This document shows, piece by piece, positions 1 through 8,773 of a stretch of DNA of 64,000 bases. The notes under the pieces are model-generated. The model saw only the letters and a list, made by a program, of their open reading frames with translations, did not search any database and was not told the DNA's origin. A program made the translations under genes and the position numbers. Positions within the stretch are counted from its first letter, which is position 1. Every line of letters begins with the position of its first letter. This DNA is from Cognatundibacterium squillarum (lineage in GTDB: Bacteria; Pseudomonadota; Gammaproteobacteria; Burkholderiales; Burkholderiaceae_D): positions 124,001-188,000 of the forward strand of contig NZ_BMYU01000006.1 of NCBI RefSeq assembly GCF_014652435.1, given 5' to 3'.

Positions 1-1
1 C

Positions 2-40
2 GACCCGTGGATGCTGACGGCAGAAGCGGGGCATGCCTGA
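2..40 (+). CDS. yqgE: YqgE/AlgH family protein, C-terminal fragment
   Basis: Only the last twelve codons lie in the window; they read DPWMLTAEAGHA followed by TGA. A terminus of this kind (acidic residue, small residues, GHA at the end) is typical of the YqgE/AlgH (DUF179) family, whose gene normally sits directly before ruvX. The stop codon overlaps the ruvX start as TGATG, as expected of translationally coupled neighbours. The family has no settled biochemical role. The call rests on the terminal motif and on synteny only. Confidence 0.7.
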   Translation, partial: DPWMLTAEAGHA

Positions 41-435
41 TGAATCTTTCCGGCGGAACCCTACTGGCTTTTGATTTCGGACTCAAGCGTATTGGTGTTG
101 CCGTCGGTAATACGGTCACGCGCAATGCCAGTCCGCATAAAATTATTCATGCTCCCACTAACGACGGTAAATTTGCTGAAATCGCCGCGCTGATCAGCGA
201 ATGGCAACCTTTTTGTCTGGTCGTTGGTGTGCCGCGCCATCCGGATGGTGCCGAACATGAAATGACGGTGCGATGCCGTCGTTTTGCAAACCAGCTTAAT
301 GGGCGTTACAACCTGCCGGTGGTGCAGGTGGATGAGCGTTACTCATCAGCAATTCTTCAGGCCGGACAAGGCGAATACATCGACGATGCGTCGGCGGCTG
401 TCATTCTTCAACAATACTTCGACGAAAACCCATGA
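40..435 (+). CDS. ruvX: RuvX/YqgF, RNase H-fold pre-16S rRNA nuclease
   Basis: A protein of 131 residues, the usual size for RuvX/YqgF, a cytoplasmic RNase H-fold enzyme linked to 16S rRNA 5'-end maturation and formerly proposed as a Holliday junction resolvase. The acidic motifs of the fold are visible: AFDFGLKRIGVA near the N-terminus, VGVPRHPDG in the middle, VDERYSSA and DDASAAVILQQYF near the end. The ATG at 40 is chosen over the upstream GTG at 7 because it overlaps the yqgE stop and gives the normal N-terminus. Its 3' end overlaps pyrR by four bases (ATGA), so it heads the same transcript as the pyrimidine genes. Confidence 0.93.
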   Translation: MNLSGGTLLAFDFGLKRIGVAVGNTVTRNASPHKIIHAPTNDGKFAEIAALISEWQPFCLVVGVPRHPDGAEHEMTVRCRRFANQLNGRYNLPVVQVDERYSSAILQAGQGEYIDDASAAVILQQYFDENP

Positions 436-941
436 CGACGGACACAACTTTGCATGCAGAACAACTGTATCAGCAATTGCTGGAACAGATCCGCCCGCTG
501 GCAGCGGCGCATCCGCAACTGGCGGTCGTTGGTATTTATTCCGGCGGCGCGTGGATTGCGGAGCGTCTGGTACGTGATCTGCAACTGAACACAGCAGCCG
601 GTTCGATTGACGTATCTTTTTACCGCGATGATTACGCGGAAAAAGGTTTGCGTTCCGGTGCCAAACCGAGCCATATCCCGTTTTCTGTCGATGGCGCACA
701 GATTCTGCTGGTCGACGATGTGCTGTACACAGGCCGCACCACCCGTGCGGCGATTAACGAATTATTCGACTACGGGCGGCCTGCCCGTATCTGGCTGGCT
801 GCACTGGTTGACCGTGGTGGTCGCCATTTGCCGGTTGCGCCGGATTTTGTTGCACAGGTTTCTTCATTTGAATCCAGTGTGTCCGTGAATCTGCAACGCG
901 CAGACGATGGCACCTTCCGTATCTCTATCGACCATGCATAA
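432..941 (+). CDS. pyrR: PyrR, pyrimidine regulator / uracil phosphoribosyltransferase
   Basis: A 169-residue type I phosphoribosyltransferase. The PRPP-binding motif [11 protein letters not shown] lies at residues 94-104, and the N-terminal half carries the flexible-loop region of the family. PyrR converts uracil and PRPP to UMP; in Bacillus it is also an RNA-binding attenuator. No attenuator-like antiterminator/terminator pair is visible in the junctions here, so a regulatory role is open. It overlaps ruvX by four bases and pyrB by eight, a tightly coupled pyrR-pyrB-pyrC' operon as in other Burkholderiales and pseudomonads. Confidence 0.93.
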   Translation: MTTDTTLHAEQLYQQLLEQIRPLAAAHPQLAVVGIYSGGAWIAERLVRDLQLNTAAGSIDVSFYRDDYAEKGLRSGAKPSHIPFSVDGAQILLVDDVLYTGRTTRAAINELFDYGRPARIWLAALVDRGGRHLPVAPDFVAQVSSFESSVSVNLQRADDGTFRISIDHA

Positions 942-1905
942 TCCACAGCTTAATAAACACGGTGAGTTACAGCATTTGCTGACGACCGAAGGTTTGCCGA
1001 AGGCCGTGATCCATCATATTCTGGATACCGCCTCGTCGTTCGTCAGTATCGGCGACCGTGAAGTGAAAAAAGTGCCTTTGCTGCGCGGTAAAAGCGTTTT
1101 CAATTTGTTTTTTGAGAACTCTACCCGTACCCGCACCACGTTTGAAATTGCTTCCAAACGTTTGTCGGCAGACGTGATCAATCTGAATATTGCGGCATCC
1201 AGCACCAGTAAAGGTGAGTCGCTGCTCGATACCATCGACAATCTGGCAGCGATGCATGCTGACATGTTTGTGGTGCGTCACTCAATGTCCGGTGCACCGT
1301 TTCTGATTGCCAAGCATCTCAACGATACGCGCCAGAATCATGTACACGTGGTGAATGCCGGTGACGGCCGCCATGCGCACCCGACACAGGGTTTGCTGGA
1401 CATGTACACCATCCGCCATTACAAAAAAGAATTTCATAATCTGACCGTGGCGATTGTCGGCGACGTACTGCACAGCCGTGTTGCACGTTCGGATATCCAT
1501 GCGCTGACCACACTCGGCGTGCCGGAAGTACGTGTGATTGGTCCGCGCACGCTGTTGCCGGGCGGGCTGGATCAGCTCGGTGTGCGCACCTTCCATAATA
1601 TGGATGAAGGCCTGAAAGGCGTGGACGTCATCATCATGCTGCGTTTGCAGAATGAACGTATGAACGGCGCGCTGCTGCCGTCGGCGCAGGAATACTTCAA
1701 ACACTATGGCCTGACACCGGAACGTCTGGCGCTGGCGAAACCGGACGCGATCGTGATGCATCCGGGACCGATGAACCGTGGCGTGGAAATTGATTCTGCC
1801 GTTGCGGACGGTCCGCAGGCAGTGATTCTGCCGCAGGTCACTTTCGGTATCGCAGTGCGTATGGCGGTGATGAGTATTCTGGGCGGCAACAGTGGTGAGG
1901 CGTAA
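934..1905 (+). CDS. pyrB: Aspartate carbamoyltransferase catalytic subunit
   Basis: A 323-residue protein that condenses carbamoyl phosphate with aspartate in de novo pyrimidine synthesis. The carbamoyl-phosphate motif STRTR is at residues 63-67, the SxSKGES-type loop follows (STSKGES), and HPTQ lies further on, as in catalytic chains of the family. The ATG at 934 overlaps the pyrR stop; an in-frame ATG at 907 would add nine residues deeper inside pyrR and is less likely. In this lineage ATCase forms a dodecamer with the pseudo-dihydroorotase encoded by the next gene, which also fits the absence of pyrI. Confidence 0.96.
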   Translation: MHNPQLNKHGELQHLLTTEGLPKAVIHHILDTASSFVSIGDREVKKVPLLRGKSVFNLFFENSTRTRTTFEIASKRLSADVINLNIAASSTSKGESLLDTIDNLAAMHADMFVVRHSMSGAPFLIAKHLNDTRQNHVHVVNAGDGRHAHPTQGLLDMYTIRHYKKEFHNLTVAIVGDVLHSRVARSDIHALTTLGVPEVRVIGPRTLLPGGLDQLGVRTFHNMDEGLKGVDVIIMLRLQNERMNGALLPSAQEYFKHYGLTPERLALAKPDAIVMHPGPMNRGVEIDSAVADGPQAVILPQVTFGIAVRMAVMSILGGNSGEA

Positions 1906-1914
1906 GGAGCGATG

Positions 1915-3195
1915 ATGAAAACAGTAATACGAAATGGTCGTGTCATCGATCCTGCCAGCGGTCTGGATCAGATCGCTGATCTGGTGATTGAAAACGGGAA
2001 GATTGCCGCCATCGTCGCAGCGGGCAGTGACGCCAGTGATGCGCAGGTAGTGGATGTCAGCGGGATGATTGTCGCACCGGGTCTGGTGGATCTGAGCGCG
2101 CGTTTGCGTGAGCCGGGGTTTGAATACAAAGCGACACTGGAATCCGAATTGCAGGCTGCGGTACGCGGTGGCGTGACCAGTCTGGTGTGCCCGCCGGATA
2201 CCGATCCTGTGCTGGATGAGGCCGGTCTGGTAGAAATGCTGCGCCGTCGCGCCGACATGCAGGCTAAGGCAAATGTATATCCGCTGGGTGCGCTGACTGC
2301 CGGTCTGAAAGGTGAGCAACTTACAGAAATGGCAGCGCTGAGCGCAGCCGGCTGTATCGGTTTCTCACAGGCAGAACAAGTTATCCGCGATACCTCCACG
2401 CTGCAGCGCGCACTGGATTACGCTGCAACCTTTGGCTTCACCGTCTGGCTGCGTCCGCAGGATCCGTATATCGGCATGGGCGGTGTTGCGCACAGCGGCG
2501 CATATGCATCCCGTCTGGGTTTGTCCGGCGTACCGGTGATGGCAGAAACGATTGCACTGCACACTTTGTTTGAACTGATGCGTGCCACCGGTGCACGTGT
2601 GCATCTGTGCCGCGTGTCGTCTGCTGCCGGTCTGGAACTGATTCGTCAGGCCAAGCGCGAAGGCTTACCGGTCAGTTGCGATGTCAGCGCACACCATGTG
2701 CACATGACAGAGCACGATATCGGATTCTTCGATCCGAATGCACGCGTCACGCCACCGTTCCGCTCTCAGCGTGACCGCGATGCGATCCGTGCTGCGCTGG
2801 CAGACGGTACGATTGATGCGATTTGTTCCGATCACACGCCGGTCGATGATGATGAAAAACTGCTGCCGTTCGCAGAAGCTTCGCCGGGCGCAACCGGTCT
2901 GGAACTGCTGCTGTCACTGGCACTGAAATGGTCGGCAGACAGCCACGGCGAAGTCAGCTTGCCGCAGGCACTGGCGAAAATCACCAGCGATGCAGCACGC
3001 ACCGCAGGCATTCAGGCTGGTCGTCTGGCTGTTGGTGAAGTTGCCGATTTGTGTGTGTTTGATGCAGACAGTCACTGGAAAGTGGAAGCCGCAGCACTCA
3101 GCAGCCAGGGCAAGCACACGCCTTTCCTCGGCTATGAATTGCCGGGCGTGGTGCGCATGACGCTGGTTGGCGGACGCACTGTGTACGCGGCTTAA
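1915..3195 (+). CDS. pyrC': PyrC', dihydroorotase-like non-catalytic ATCase partner
   Basis: A 426-residue amidohydrolase-fold protein of the dihydroorotase family. The zinc-binding HxH of active class I enzymes (GLxDxHxHLREPG) is replaced: residues 56-68 read GLVDLSARLREPG, so both histidines have become Ser61 and Arg63. This loss marks the pseudo-dihydroorotases (PyrC', PyrX) that serve as structural subunits of the ATCase complex in pseudomonads. Later motifs (SAHHVHMTEHD, CSDHTPVDDDEK) survive. AAGGAG at 1904-1909 is better spaced for the ATG at 1915 than for the one at 1912. A true pyrC must lie elsewhere in the genome. Confidence 0.92.
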   Translation: MKTVIRNGRVIDPASGLDQIADLVIENGKIAAIVAAGSDASDAQVVDVSGMIVAPGLVDLSARLREPGFEYKATLESELQAAVRGGVTSLVCPPDTDPVLDEAGLVEMLRRRADMQAKANVYPLGALTAGLKGEQLTEMAALSAAGCIGFSQAEQVIRDTSTLQRALDYAATFGFTVWLRPQDPYIGMGGVAHSGAYASRLGLSGVPVMAETIALHTLFELMRATGARVHLCRVSSAAGLELIRQAKREGLPVSCDVSAHHVHMTEHDIGFFDPNARVTPPFRSQRDRDAIRAALADGTIDAICSDHTPVDDDEKLLPFAEASPGATGLELLLSLALKWSADSHGEVSLPQALAKITSDAARTAGIQAGRLAVGEVADLCVFDADSHWKVEAAALSSQGKHTPFLGYELPGVVRMTLVGGRTVYAA

Positions 3196-3263
3196 TTGTT
3201 GTCAGTCAGACTGGCAGCCAAGCCGGAAGACAGGGAATGCATCCTGACAGATAGCTAACGCAC

Positions 3264-3293
3264 AAAGGCAGCTTCGGCTGCCTTTTGTTTTTC
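3264..3293 (+). terminator. Intrinsic terminator of the pyr operon
   Basis: A perfect nine-pair stem (AAAGGCAGC/GCTGCCTTT) with a TTCG tetraloop, followed by a T-rich run. It lies 68 bases after the pyrC' stop. The rest of the 361-base gap up to plsC (3196-3556) holds no convincing gene; open frames there lack coding character. Confidence 0.9.
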
Positions 3294-3556
3294 GTGCAAA
3301 TTTTTTTTCGTATTTGTTGTTCTCTTGCGCAAAAAAGCACCATTCTGCGGGCCTTTCCGTTGACGGATGCAACAATGCGTTCAGTATTGCTGGCGTGCTG
3401 CCTTGTTTCTGGTAAATAATAAGAACCCTTTTTTATGCACCACTGTATTTCCGGTTCGCTGCCTTGCCTGTAAGTTGCGCAAGGTGCTGGAAACCGGCGT
3501 ACAGACCGGCTGTTTCTGATTCTTTTCTTTCCACTATCGGGTTTGGCGGATACGGT

Positions 3557-4303
3557 ATGATCGTTTGGCATTATGTGCGGGTAACGCTGCATCTACTCGC
3601 AGGGCTGATGACTTGCGCATTTCTTTTTCCTCTGTGCGCGCAGGCATCCCGCGAAAAACTGGTGCAGCGCTGGTCGCGTCAGCTGCTCGGTATTTGTACC
3701 GTGGACGTGCGTTTTATCGATCAGAGTGAAGGCAAACATGCCGAACGTGCCCTGATCGTGTCTAACCATATTTCCTGGCTGGATATCTTCGTTATTAACA
3801 CCCTGCATCCCTGCCATTTTGTGGCGAAGGCAGATATCCGCTCGTGGCCGCTGGTGGGCTGGCTGTGCCACAGTGCCGGAACGATTTTTCTGGCGCGCGG
3901 CAAACAGCGCGAAGTACGCCGTATTTATGAAGGTCTGGTGCATCAGATCGAAGCCGGAAAACGCATTGCATTTTTCCCGGAAGGCACGACAGCAGCGCAG
4001 GGCACAGTATTGCCCTTCCATGCCAATCTGTTTGAAGCCGCGATTGAAGCCAAAGTGCCGGTACAACCGTTTGCGCTGCGTTATGTGGATCAGAACGGGC
4101 ATTTTCATCATGCCGCTGACTTTATCGGTGACATGACATTTGCCGAAAGTATGAAAGTGATTCTGAAAGCACCGCGCATGACGGCAGAGCTGATTCGTCT
4201 GCCAGCCATCAGCACCGATGGCGCACACCGCCGCGAAGTTGCCAGCCAGTCACAACAGGCAGTGCGCGACGCACTGGGCATTCAAGCCTCTCAGGCTGCC
4301 TGA
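3557..4303 (+). CDS. plsC: 1-acyl-sn-glycerol-3-phosphate acyltransferase (PlsC family)
   Basis: A 248-residue membrane-associated acyltransferase of the PlsC family, which acylates lysophosphatidic acid to phosphatidic acid at the inner membrane. The catalytic HX4D motif is NHISWLD (His71, Asp76), and the substrate-binding FPEGTT motif follows about 80 residues later. A hydrophobic segment occupies residues 8-27. The ATG at 3557 gives this natural membrane-anchored start; an upstream frame back to 3464 adds 31 residues without family similarity. It stands alone behind the pyr terminator and converges with acpH. A paralogue acting on lyso-ornithine lipids cannot be excluded. Confidence 0.88.
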   Translation: MIVWHYVRVTLHLLAGLMTCAFLFPLCAQASREKLVQRWSRQLLGICTVDVRFIDQSEGKHAERALIVSNHISWLDIFVINTLHPCHFVAKADIRSWPLVGWLCHSAGTIFLARGKQREVRRIYEGLVHQIEAGKRIAFFPEGTTAAQGTVLPFHANLFEAAIEAKVPVQPFALRYVDQNGHFHHAADFIGDMTFAESMKVILKAPRMTAELIRLPAISTDGAHRREVASQSQQAVRDALGIQASQAA

Positions 4304-4390
4304 TTTTTCCTGTTTCATACCGCAGCGATTGTGCAGGAATGCGCATTCGCTGAAAACCCACCCCCTTGGAAAGCCAGAGAATTCGCGGAC

Positions 4391-4440
4391 GTCCGGCAGG
4401 GCACCGGTTTTTTCTGTGTAGAACTCCGCATTTTGCACCA
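4391..4440 (+). repeat. Degenerate copy of the dispersed intergenic repeat
   Basis: This stretch between the convergent genes plsC and acpH ends in TAGAACTCCGCATTTTG, which matches the 3' part of the repeat core seen at 32785 and 36969 (CAGAACxCCGCATTTTG). The 5' part is only loosely similar (a GGCA-GG-GC-CCGG pattern). It is probably a decayed member of the same family. The remainder of the 170-base gap shows no gene. Confidence 0.45.
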
Positions 4441-4473
4441 TTTTTGTGCAATTTCTGGGCCCTCACAGCCAGC

Positions 4474-5076
4474 TCAGGGCGATGTGAGCAGCAGGCGCTG
4501 CCGCTGCGTTTCTGTGTGCTGTATCAGTTCCGGATAAAAGCGCAGGAAACCCTGTTCCAGTACGCTGTCCTGCGCCTGCAAATGCGGCAATCCCGCAATC
4601 AGATGTTCACCATGACGCGATAAGCGGCTGGCGGTGCGCCTCACCGCACGCTCCAGACCTGCCCAGTGACCATAAGATGTCAGCCAGTCTTCCTGCACCA
4701 TGCGCGGCAGCAGACTTTGCAGCCGTGGCGGCAGCAGCGCTTCTCTGTATTGCAGATGCTGATAAAAGTCCGCAATCATCACCGCGCGTGACTGCGGATA
4801 CCAGCGCTCCCAGTGACGTGTCAGCAGCAAATCAAAATAAATATCCAGCAGAATACCGGCATAGCGCCGCGCAGGGCTGGCGAAACCGGCTTTCATCGCG
4901 AGCACTTCAGGATGCTGATCGGTGAAGGTATCGACCAGCCGGTGCAGGTGTATTTCACGCTGAATGGCAGCCGGAAGCAGCGCTGCTTCGCTGCGGCTGG
5001 CAAAGTCACCGAGCAGTGCGCCGAGCATTGCATCCGCGTCGTGGCTGGCCAGCGCAATATGCGCGAGAAAATTCAC
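4474..5076 (-). CDS. acpH: ACP phosphodiesterase (AcpH-like)
   Basis: A 200-residue protein starting MNFLAHIALAS, the hallmark N-terminus of acyl carrier protein phosphodiesterases (DUF479/AcpH), HD-related enzymes that remove 4'-phosphopantetheine from holo-ACP. The conserved aspartates of GALLGDF and the HRLVDTFTDQHP stretch (about residues 45-56) are present. Length is close to E. coli AcpH (193). It is the last gene of the minus-strand block and lies 24 bases after apaH. The family call is firm; the exact substrate in this organism is inferred. Confidence 0.85.
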   Translation of the reverse strand: MNFLAHIALASHDADAMLGALLGDFASRSEAALLPAAIQREIHLHRLVDTFTDQHPEVLAMKAGFASPARRYAGILLDIYFDLLLTRHWERWYPQSRAVMIADFYQHLQYREALLPPRLQSLLPRMVQEDWLTSYGHWAGLERAVRRTASRLSRHGEHLIAGLPHLQAQDSVLEQGFLRFYPELIQHTETQRQRLLLTSP

Positions 5077-5100
5077 AGACTTCCTTGTTTCTTAAATACG

Positions 5101-5931
5101 TCAGGCACCGGGGCGTTGCTGCTGCGGGCAGTCAATCTGAAACACTTGCAAATCCTGCAAACGCACCGCAGTCAGCTTGCCACCCCAGACGCAGCCGGTA
5201 TCCAGACTCAGTAAATTGTCACGCACGATCAGCCCCAGCGTAGACCAGTGACCGAAAGCAATCTTGTCATTCGCACTGGCACGCTCTGCTGCAAACCACG
5301 GCATCAGACCTTCCGGCGCATTCGCCGTACCTTCTTTCAGCGCAAAATCCATCTGACCATCGGCGCTGCAATAGCGCATACGCGTCAGCGCATTGATGAT
5401 GCAACGCCAGCGTGCGTGGCCTTGCAGATTGTCTTCCCAGCGATCCGGCTGATTGCCGTACATCTGCGCCATAAAATCCAGCCAGTCCGGTGTCTGCAGC
5501 ATGGCGCTGACTTCTGCCGCCAGCGCCAGCGTTTTGGCGGCATCCCATTGCGGATACAAACCGGCATGCACGATCAGCCAGCCTGCTTCTGACCACGCCA
5601 GCGGGCGCTGGCGCAGCCACAGCATCAGTTCCGGTAAGTCCGGTGCACTCAGTAATTCATTCAGCGTATCCTGCCGGTGCGGCGGGCGCAGTCCCTGTGC
5701 CACCGCCAGAAAATGCAGATCATGATTGCCAAGCACGGCTTCAGCACGGCCTTCCAGCTGCAGCGCCCGTATTGTGCGCAAAGCCTGCAACGATTCCGGC
5801 CCGCGGTTAATCAGATCACCGGCAAACAGATAGCGTGCACCCGGTGTGGCGGCTTCGGTCAGCGCCAGCAAACGGTTTAACTCGGTGGCGCAACCCTGAA
5901 TATCACCAACCACATACACAGCCTGCGTCAT
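5101..5931 (-). CDS. apaH: Diadenosine tetraphosphatase (symmetrical)
   Basis: A 276-residue calcineurin-like phosphoesterase that splits Ap4A into two ADP. All metal-binding signatures are seen in order: GDIQG near residue 9, GDLINRGPES near 39, and LGNHDLHFL near 67, with later histidines (IVHAGLYPQW). Length matches E. coli ApaH (280). Its start codon overlaps the hemH stop by one base (TGATG on the minus strand), so it is translated from the hemH transcript. Confidence 0.95.
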   Translation of the reverse strand: MTQAVYVVGDIQGCATELNRLLALTEAATPGARYLFAGDLINRGPESLQALRTIRALQLEGRAEAVLGNHDLHFLAVAQGLRPPHRQDTLNELLSAPDLPELMLWLRQRPLAWSEAGWLIVHAGLYPQWDAAKTLALAAEVSAMLQTPDWLDFMAQMYGNQPDRWEDNLQGHARWRCIINALTRMRYCSADGQMDFALKEGTANAPEGLMPWFAAERASANDKIAFGHWSTLGLIVRDNLLSLDTGCVWGGKLTAVRLQDLQVFQIDCPQQQRPGA

Positions 5932-7037
5932 CAGTGCGGTGCTCCCAGGCGTTTTGCTTCAGCGCGGCTGATCAGTGCCTGCTGTTTTTGTTCTTCACGC
6001 ATACCGGCAGTGAACATGGTTGGCCAGCCAGCCAGATGCTGCTCTGAAATTTCCGCCATCGCACGCAGCCACGCCGGAGATTCATTCAGACAAGGGATGT
6101 AATGAAATTCTTTGCCACCGGCAGTCAGGAAAGCCTGTTTGACTTCCACCGCAATCTCTTCCAGCGTTTCCAGACAATCAGCAATAAAGCCCGGGCAAAT
6201 GACGTCAATCCGTTTCACGCCGTTTTTGGCCAGTTGCTGCACGCTCGGTTCCGTGTACGGTTGCAGCCATTCGGCTTTCCCCAGACGCGACTGGAAAGTA
6301 ACCAGATACTGATCTTTGGTTAGACCGAGTTTTTCCGCCAGCAGGCGTGCGGTTTTATAACATTCACAATGATAAGGATCGCCGCGCAGCAAAAAGGCTT
6401 TCGGCAAACCATGAAAACTCATCACCAGTTTTTCAGGGCGACCGTTTTGCTGCCAGTGTTTCAGCACGCTCTGGCGCAGTGCTTCAATGTAGGCCGGATG
6501 ATCATGGTAGTTACGCACGAAGCGCAGTTCCGGCACATTGCGAACCTGCTGATAATGGCTGAAGACAGCATCCATATTCGACGCCGTGGTGGTAGCGGAA
6601 TACTGCGGATAGGCAGGCAGAATCAGAATACGGTCGTAAGCTTCCTGTTTCAGCTTTTGCAGCGCAGACGGAATCGACGGACTGCCGTAACGCATCGCCC
6701 AGCTCACGTGCACATCATGGCCGCGTTCACCCAGATAACCTTTGAGCAGCATCGCTTGTTTTTCGGTATGGATTTTCAGCGGAGAGCCATCTTTGGTCCA
6801 GATCGTCGCATATTTCTTTGCCGACTGGCCGGAGCGGAACGGCAGAATGATGCCATTCAGAATCAGCCACCAGACCGGACGCGGAATTTCCACTACGCGC
6901 TGATCCCATAAAAACTGTTTCAGGTAACGCTTCACCGCACCGCGTTCCGGCGCATCCGGCGTGCCCAGATTAATCAGCAGGATCGCGGTTTTGCCGGTTT
7001 TGCCGTGCGTATATTCCGGTTCTTTCAGAAAGGGCAT
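5931..7037 (-). CDS. hemH: Ferrochelatase
   Basis: A 368-residue enzyme that inserts Fe2+ into protoporphyrin IX, the last step of heme synthesis. The family pattern is clear: LLINLGTPDAPE near the N-terminus, the SFHGLPKAF motif with the catalytic His, GDPYHCECYKTA, TFQSRLGKAEWLQPY, and ICPGFIADCLETLEEI in the C-terminal half. It starts the hemH-apaH-acpH series; recN lies 41 bases upstream on the same strand. A HemJ-type protoporphyrinogen oxidase is encoded at 19.9 kb. Confidence 0.96.
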   Translation of the reverse strand: MPFLKEPEYTHGKTGKTAILLINLGTPDAPERGAVKRYLKQFLWDQRVVEIPRPVWWLILNGIILPFRSGQSAKKYATIWTKDGSPLKIHTEKQAMLLKGYLGERGHDVHVSWAMRYGSPSIPSALQKLKQEAYDRILILPAYPQYSATTTASNMDAVFSHYQQVRNVPELRFVRNYHDHPAYIEALRQSVLKHWQQNGRPEKLVMSFHGLPKAFLLRGDPYHCECYKTARLLAEKLGLTKDQYLVTFQSRLGKAEWLQPYTEPSVQQLAKNGVKRIDVICPGFIADCLETLEEIAVEVKQAFLTAGGKEFHYIPCLNESPAWLRAMAEISEQHLAGWPTMFTAGMREEQKQQALISRAEAKRLGAPH

Positions 7038-7078
7038 AGTCTGGCCTGATGAATGTAAATAGAGATATTGATAAATGT

Positions 7079-8725
7079 CTACAGCGCCAGCAGTTCACGC
7101 GCATGTTTACGTGTGGTGGCGGTAATTTCCAGACCGCCCAGCATACGCGCAATTTCTTCCACGCGCTGCTTGCTGTCCAGTCGTGCAATTTGCGAACTGG
7201 TGCGGCCACCGGTCTGGTCTTTGCTGACCTGAAAATGCTGGTTCGCCTGCGATGCCACTTGCGGCAAATGCGTGACGCACAATACTTGTCTTTCCTGTCC
7301 CAGACGCTTCAGCAGGCGGCCAACCACTTCTGCCACCGCACCGCCGATACCGCTGTCAACTTCATCAAAGATCAGTGTCGGCGTGGTGGTGGCGCTGGAA
7401 GCAATCACGGAAATCGCCAGCGAAATCCGCGCCAGCTCACCACCGGAAGCCACTTTCGCCAGCGGACGCGGTTGTACGCCGGCATGACCCGCGACCAGAA
7501 ATTCAACCTGCTCCAGACCATACGATGCGGGATCGCAGGCGTGCAGCGCGACCGCAAACTGACCGCCGCGCAGACTCAGATCCTGCATCGCCACTGTGAC
7601 GGCCTCACTCAGACTGCGTGCGACCTGTTCACGTTGCTGGCTCAGACTGCGTGCCTGTTCCAGATAAGCTTGCTGCGCTGCCTGCTCCTGTTTACGCAGA
7701 TTTTCAGGATCGCTGGCCAGACTCATTTGTTCCAGCTCGCTTTGCAAACGCGCCAGTTCATCGGGTAATTGTTCCGGGCTGACGTGAAAGCGGCGTGCGG
7801 TACTGTGGATTGCATCCACGCGCAATTCCACTTCGCGCAAACGTTCCGGATCCAGATCGGTGCGCTGCAGGTAATCGTTCAGCGCATAACTGCTTTCCTG
7901 CAATTGTATGCAGGCGTTTTCCAGCGCTTCCGCTGCCGGACGCAGTGCCGCATCAAACGACACCAGCTTGTATAAACGTTGCTGCAGGCTGTTGAGTTGC
8001 GACAGCACAGGATGATCGGATTCGGAAATCGCTGCCAGCGCCTGCTGTACGCCTTCCATCAGACTGGCAGCATGGGCGAGGCGGCTGTGTTCCTGCTGAA
8101 TACTTTCCCATTCGCCATCACGCAGTTGCAGTTTTTCCAGCTCGCCGGTTTGCCATTCCAGCCGTTCTTTTTCCTGCAGCAGATTTTTTGCATCGTTTTC
8201 AAAACGCTGCAATTGTTGTCTTAACTGATTCCAGTGGCTGTAGCGTTGCGCGACATCGCGCGCCAGTGCTGATAAACCACCCTGACTGTCGAGCAGTTCA
8301 CGTTGTGCATCGCTGCGCAGCAAAGACTGATGCGCATGCTGACCATGAATATCGACCAGCAAATCACCGAGATCACGTAACTGGCTGACGGTGGCAGGAA
8401 TGCCGTTGATCCAGCCTTTGGAGCGACCGGCGTTATCAATCGTGCGGCGCAGTATCAGCTGATCACCTTCGTCGCTGAGATCCTGCTGCTGCAGCCAGTC
8501 GCGCGCAGCATCGTGCAGGGCGAATTCAGCGCTGATATCGGCGCGGGCGGCGGATTCGCGCACCATGCTGCCGTCGGCACGTCCGCCGAGAACCAGGCTC
8601 AAAGCATCAATTAATATCGATTTACCGGCACCGGTTTCGCCGGTCAGTACGGTGAAGCCTGCGGAAAACTCAAGTTCGAGCTGATCCACAATCACAAAAT
8701 CTCGGATGGCAAGCGTCCTTAGCAT
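7079..8725 (-). CDS. recN: DNA repair protein RecN
   Basis: A 548-residue SMC-like ATPase acting in double-strand break repair. The Walker A motif LTGETGAGKS is at residues 27-36. A long Gln/Glu/Leu-rich coiled coil fills roughly residues 150-370. The signature and Walker B elements (ASGGELARISLAI, TLIFDEVDSGIGG) are near residues 420-465. Length is normal (E. coli 553). It begins MLRTLAIRDFVIVDQ, the standard start. It lies 48 bases downstream of nadK on the same strand, a common pairing in proteobacteria. Confidence 0.96.
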   Translation of the reverse strand: MLRTLAIRDFVIVDQLELEFSAGFTVLTGETGAGKSILIDALSLVLGGRADGSMVRESAARADISAEFALHDAARDWLQQQDLSDEGDQLILRRTIDNAGRSKGWINGIPATVSQLRDLGDLLVDIHGQHAHQSLLRSDAQRELLDSQGGLSALARDVAQRYSHWNQLRQQLQRFENDAKNLLQEKERLEWQTGELEKLQLRDGEWESIQQEHSRLAHAASLMEGVQQALAAISESDHPVLSQLNSLQQRLYKLVSFDAALRPAAEALENACIQLQESSYALNDYLQRTDLDPERLREVELRVDAIHSTARRFHVSPEQLPDELARLQSELEQMSLASDPENLRKQEQAAQQAYLEQARSLSQQREQVARSLSEAVTVAMQDLSLRGGQFAVALHACDPASYGLEQVEFLVAGHAGVQPRPLAKVASGGELARISLAISVIASSATTTPTLIFDEVDSGIGGAVAEVVGRLLKRLGQERQVLCVTHLPQVASQANQHFQVSKDQTGGRTSSQIARLDSKQRVEEIARMLGGLEITATTRKHARELLAL

Positions 8726-8773
8726 AGGAAACCCGGAAAGTCAGTCACAGCGCGGTATTGTAGCAATCTGGCA

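Noticed and set aside
1282..2319. A 345-codon minus-strand frame across pyrB and pyrC'
   Set aside because: It spans two real genes in antisense, with His/Gln/Arg-rich sequence and no motif.
3206..3592. A 128-codon minus-strand frame in the pyrC'-plsC gap
   Set aside because: It runs through the pyr terminator and into plsC, and its composition is not protein-like.
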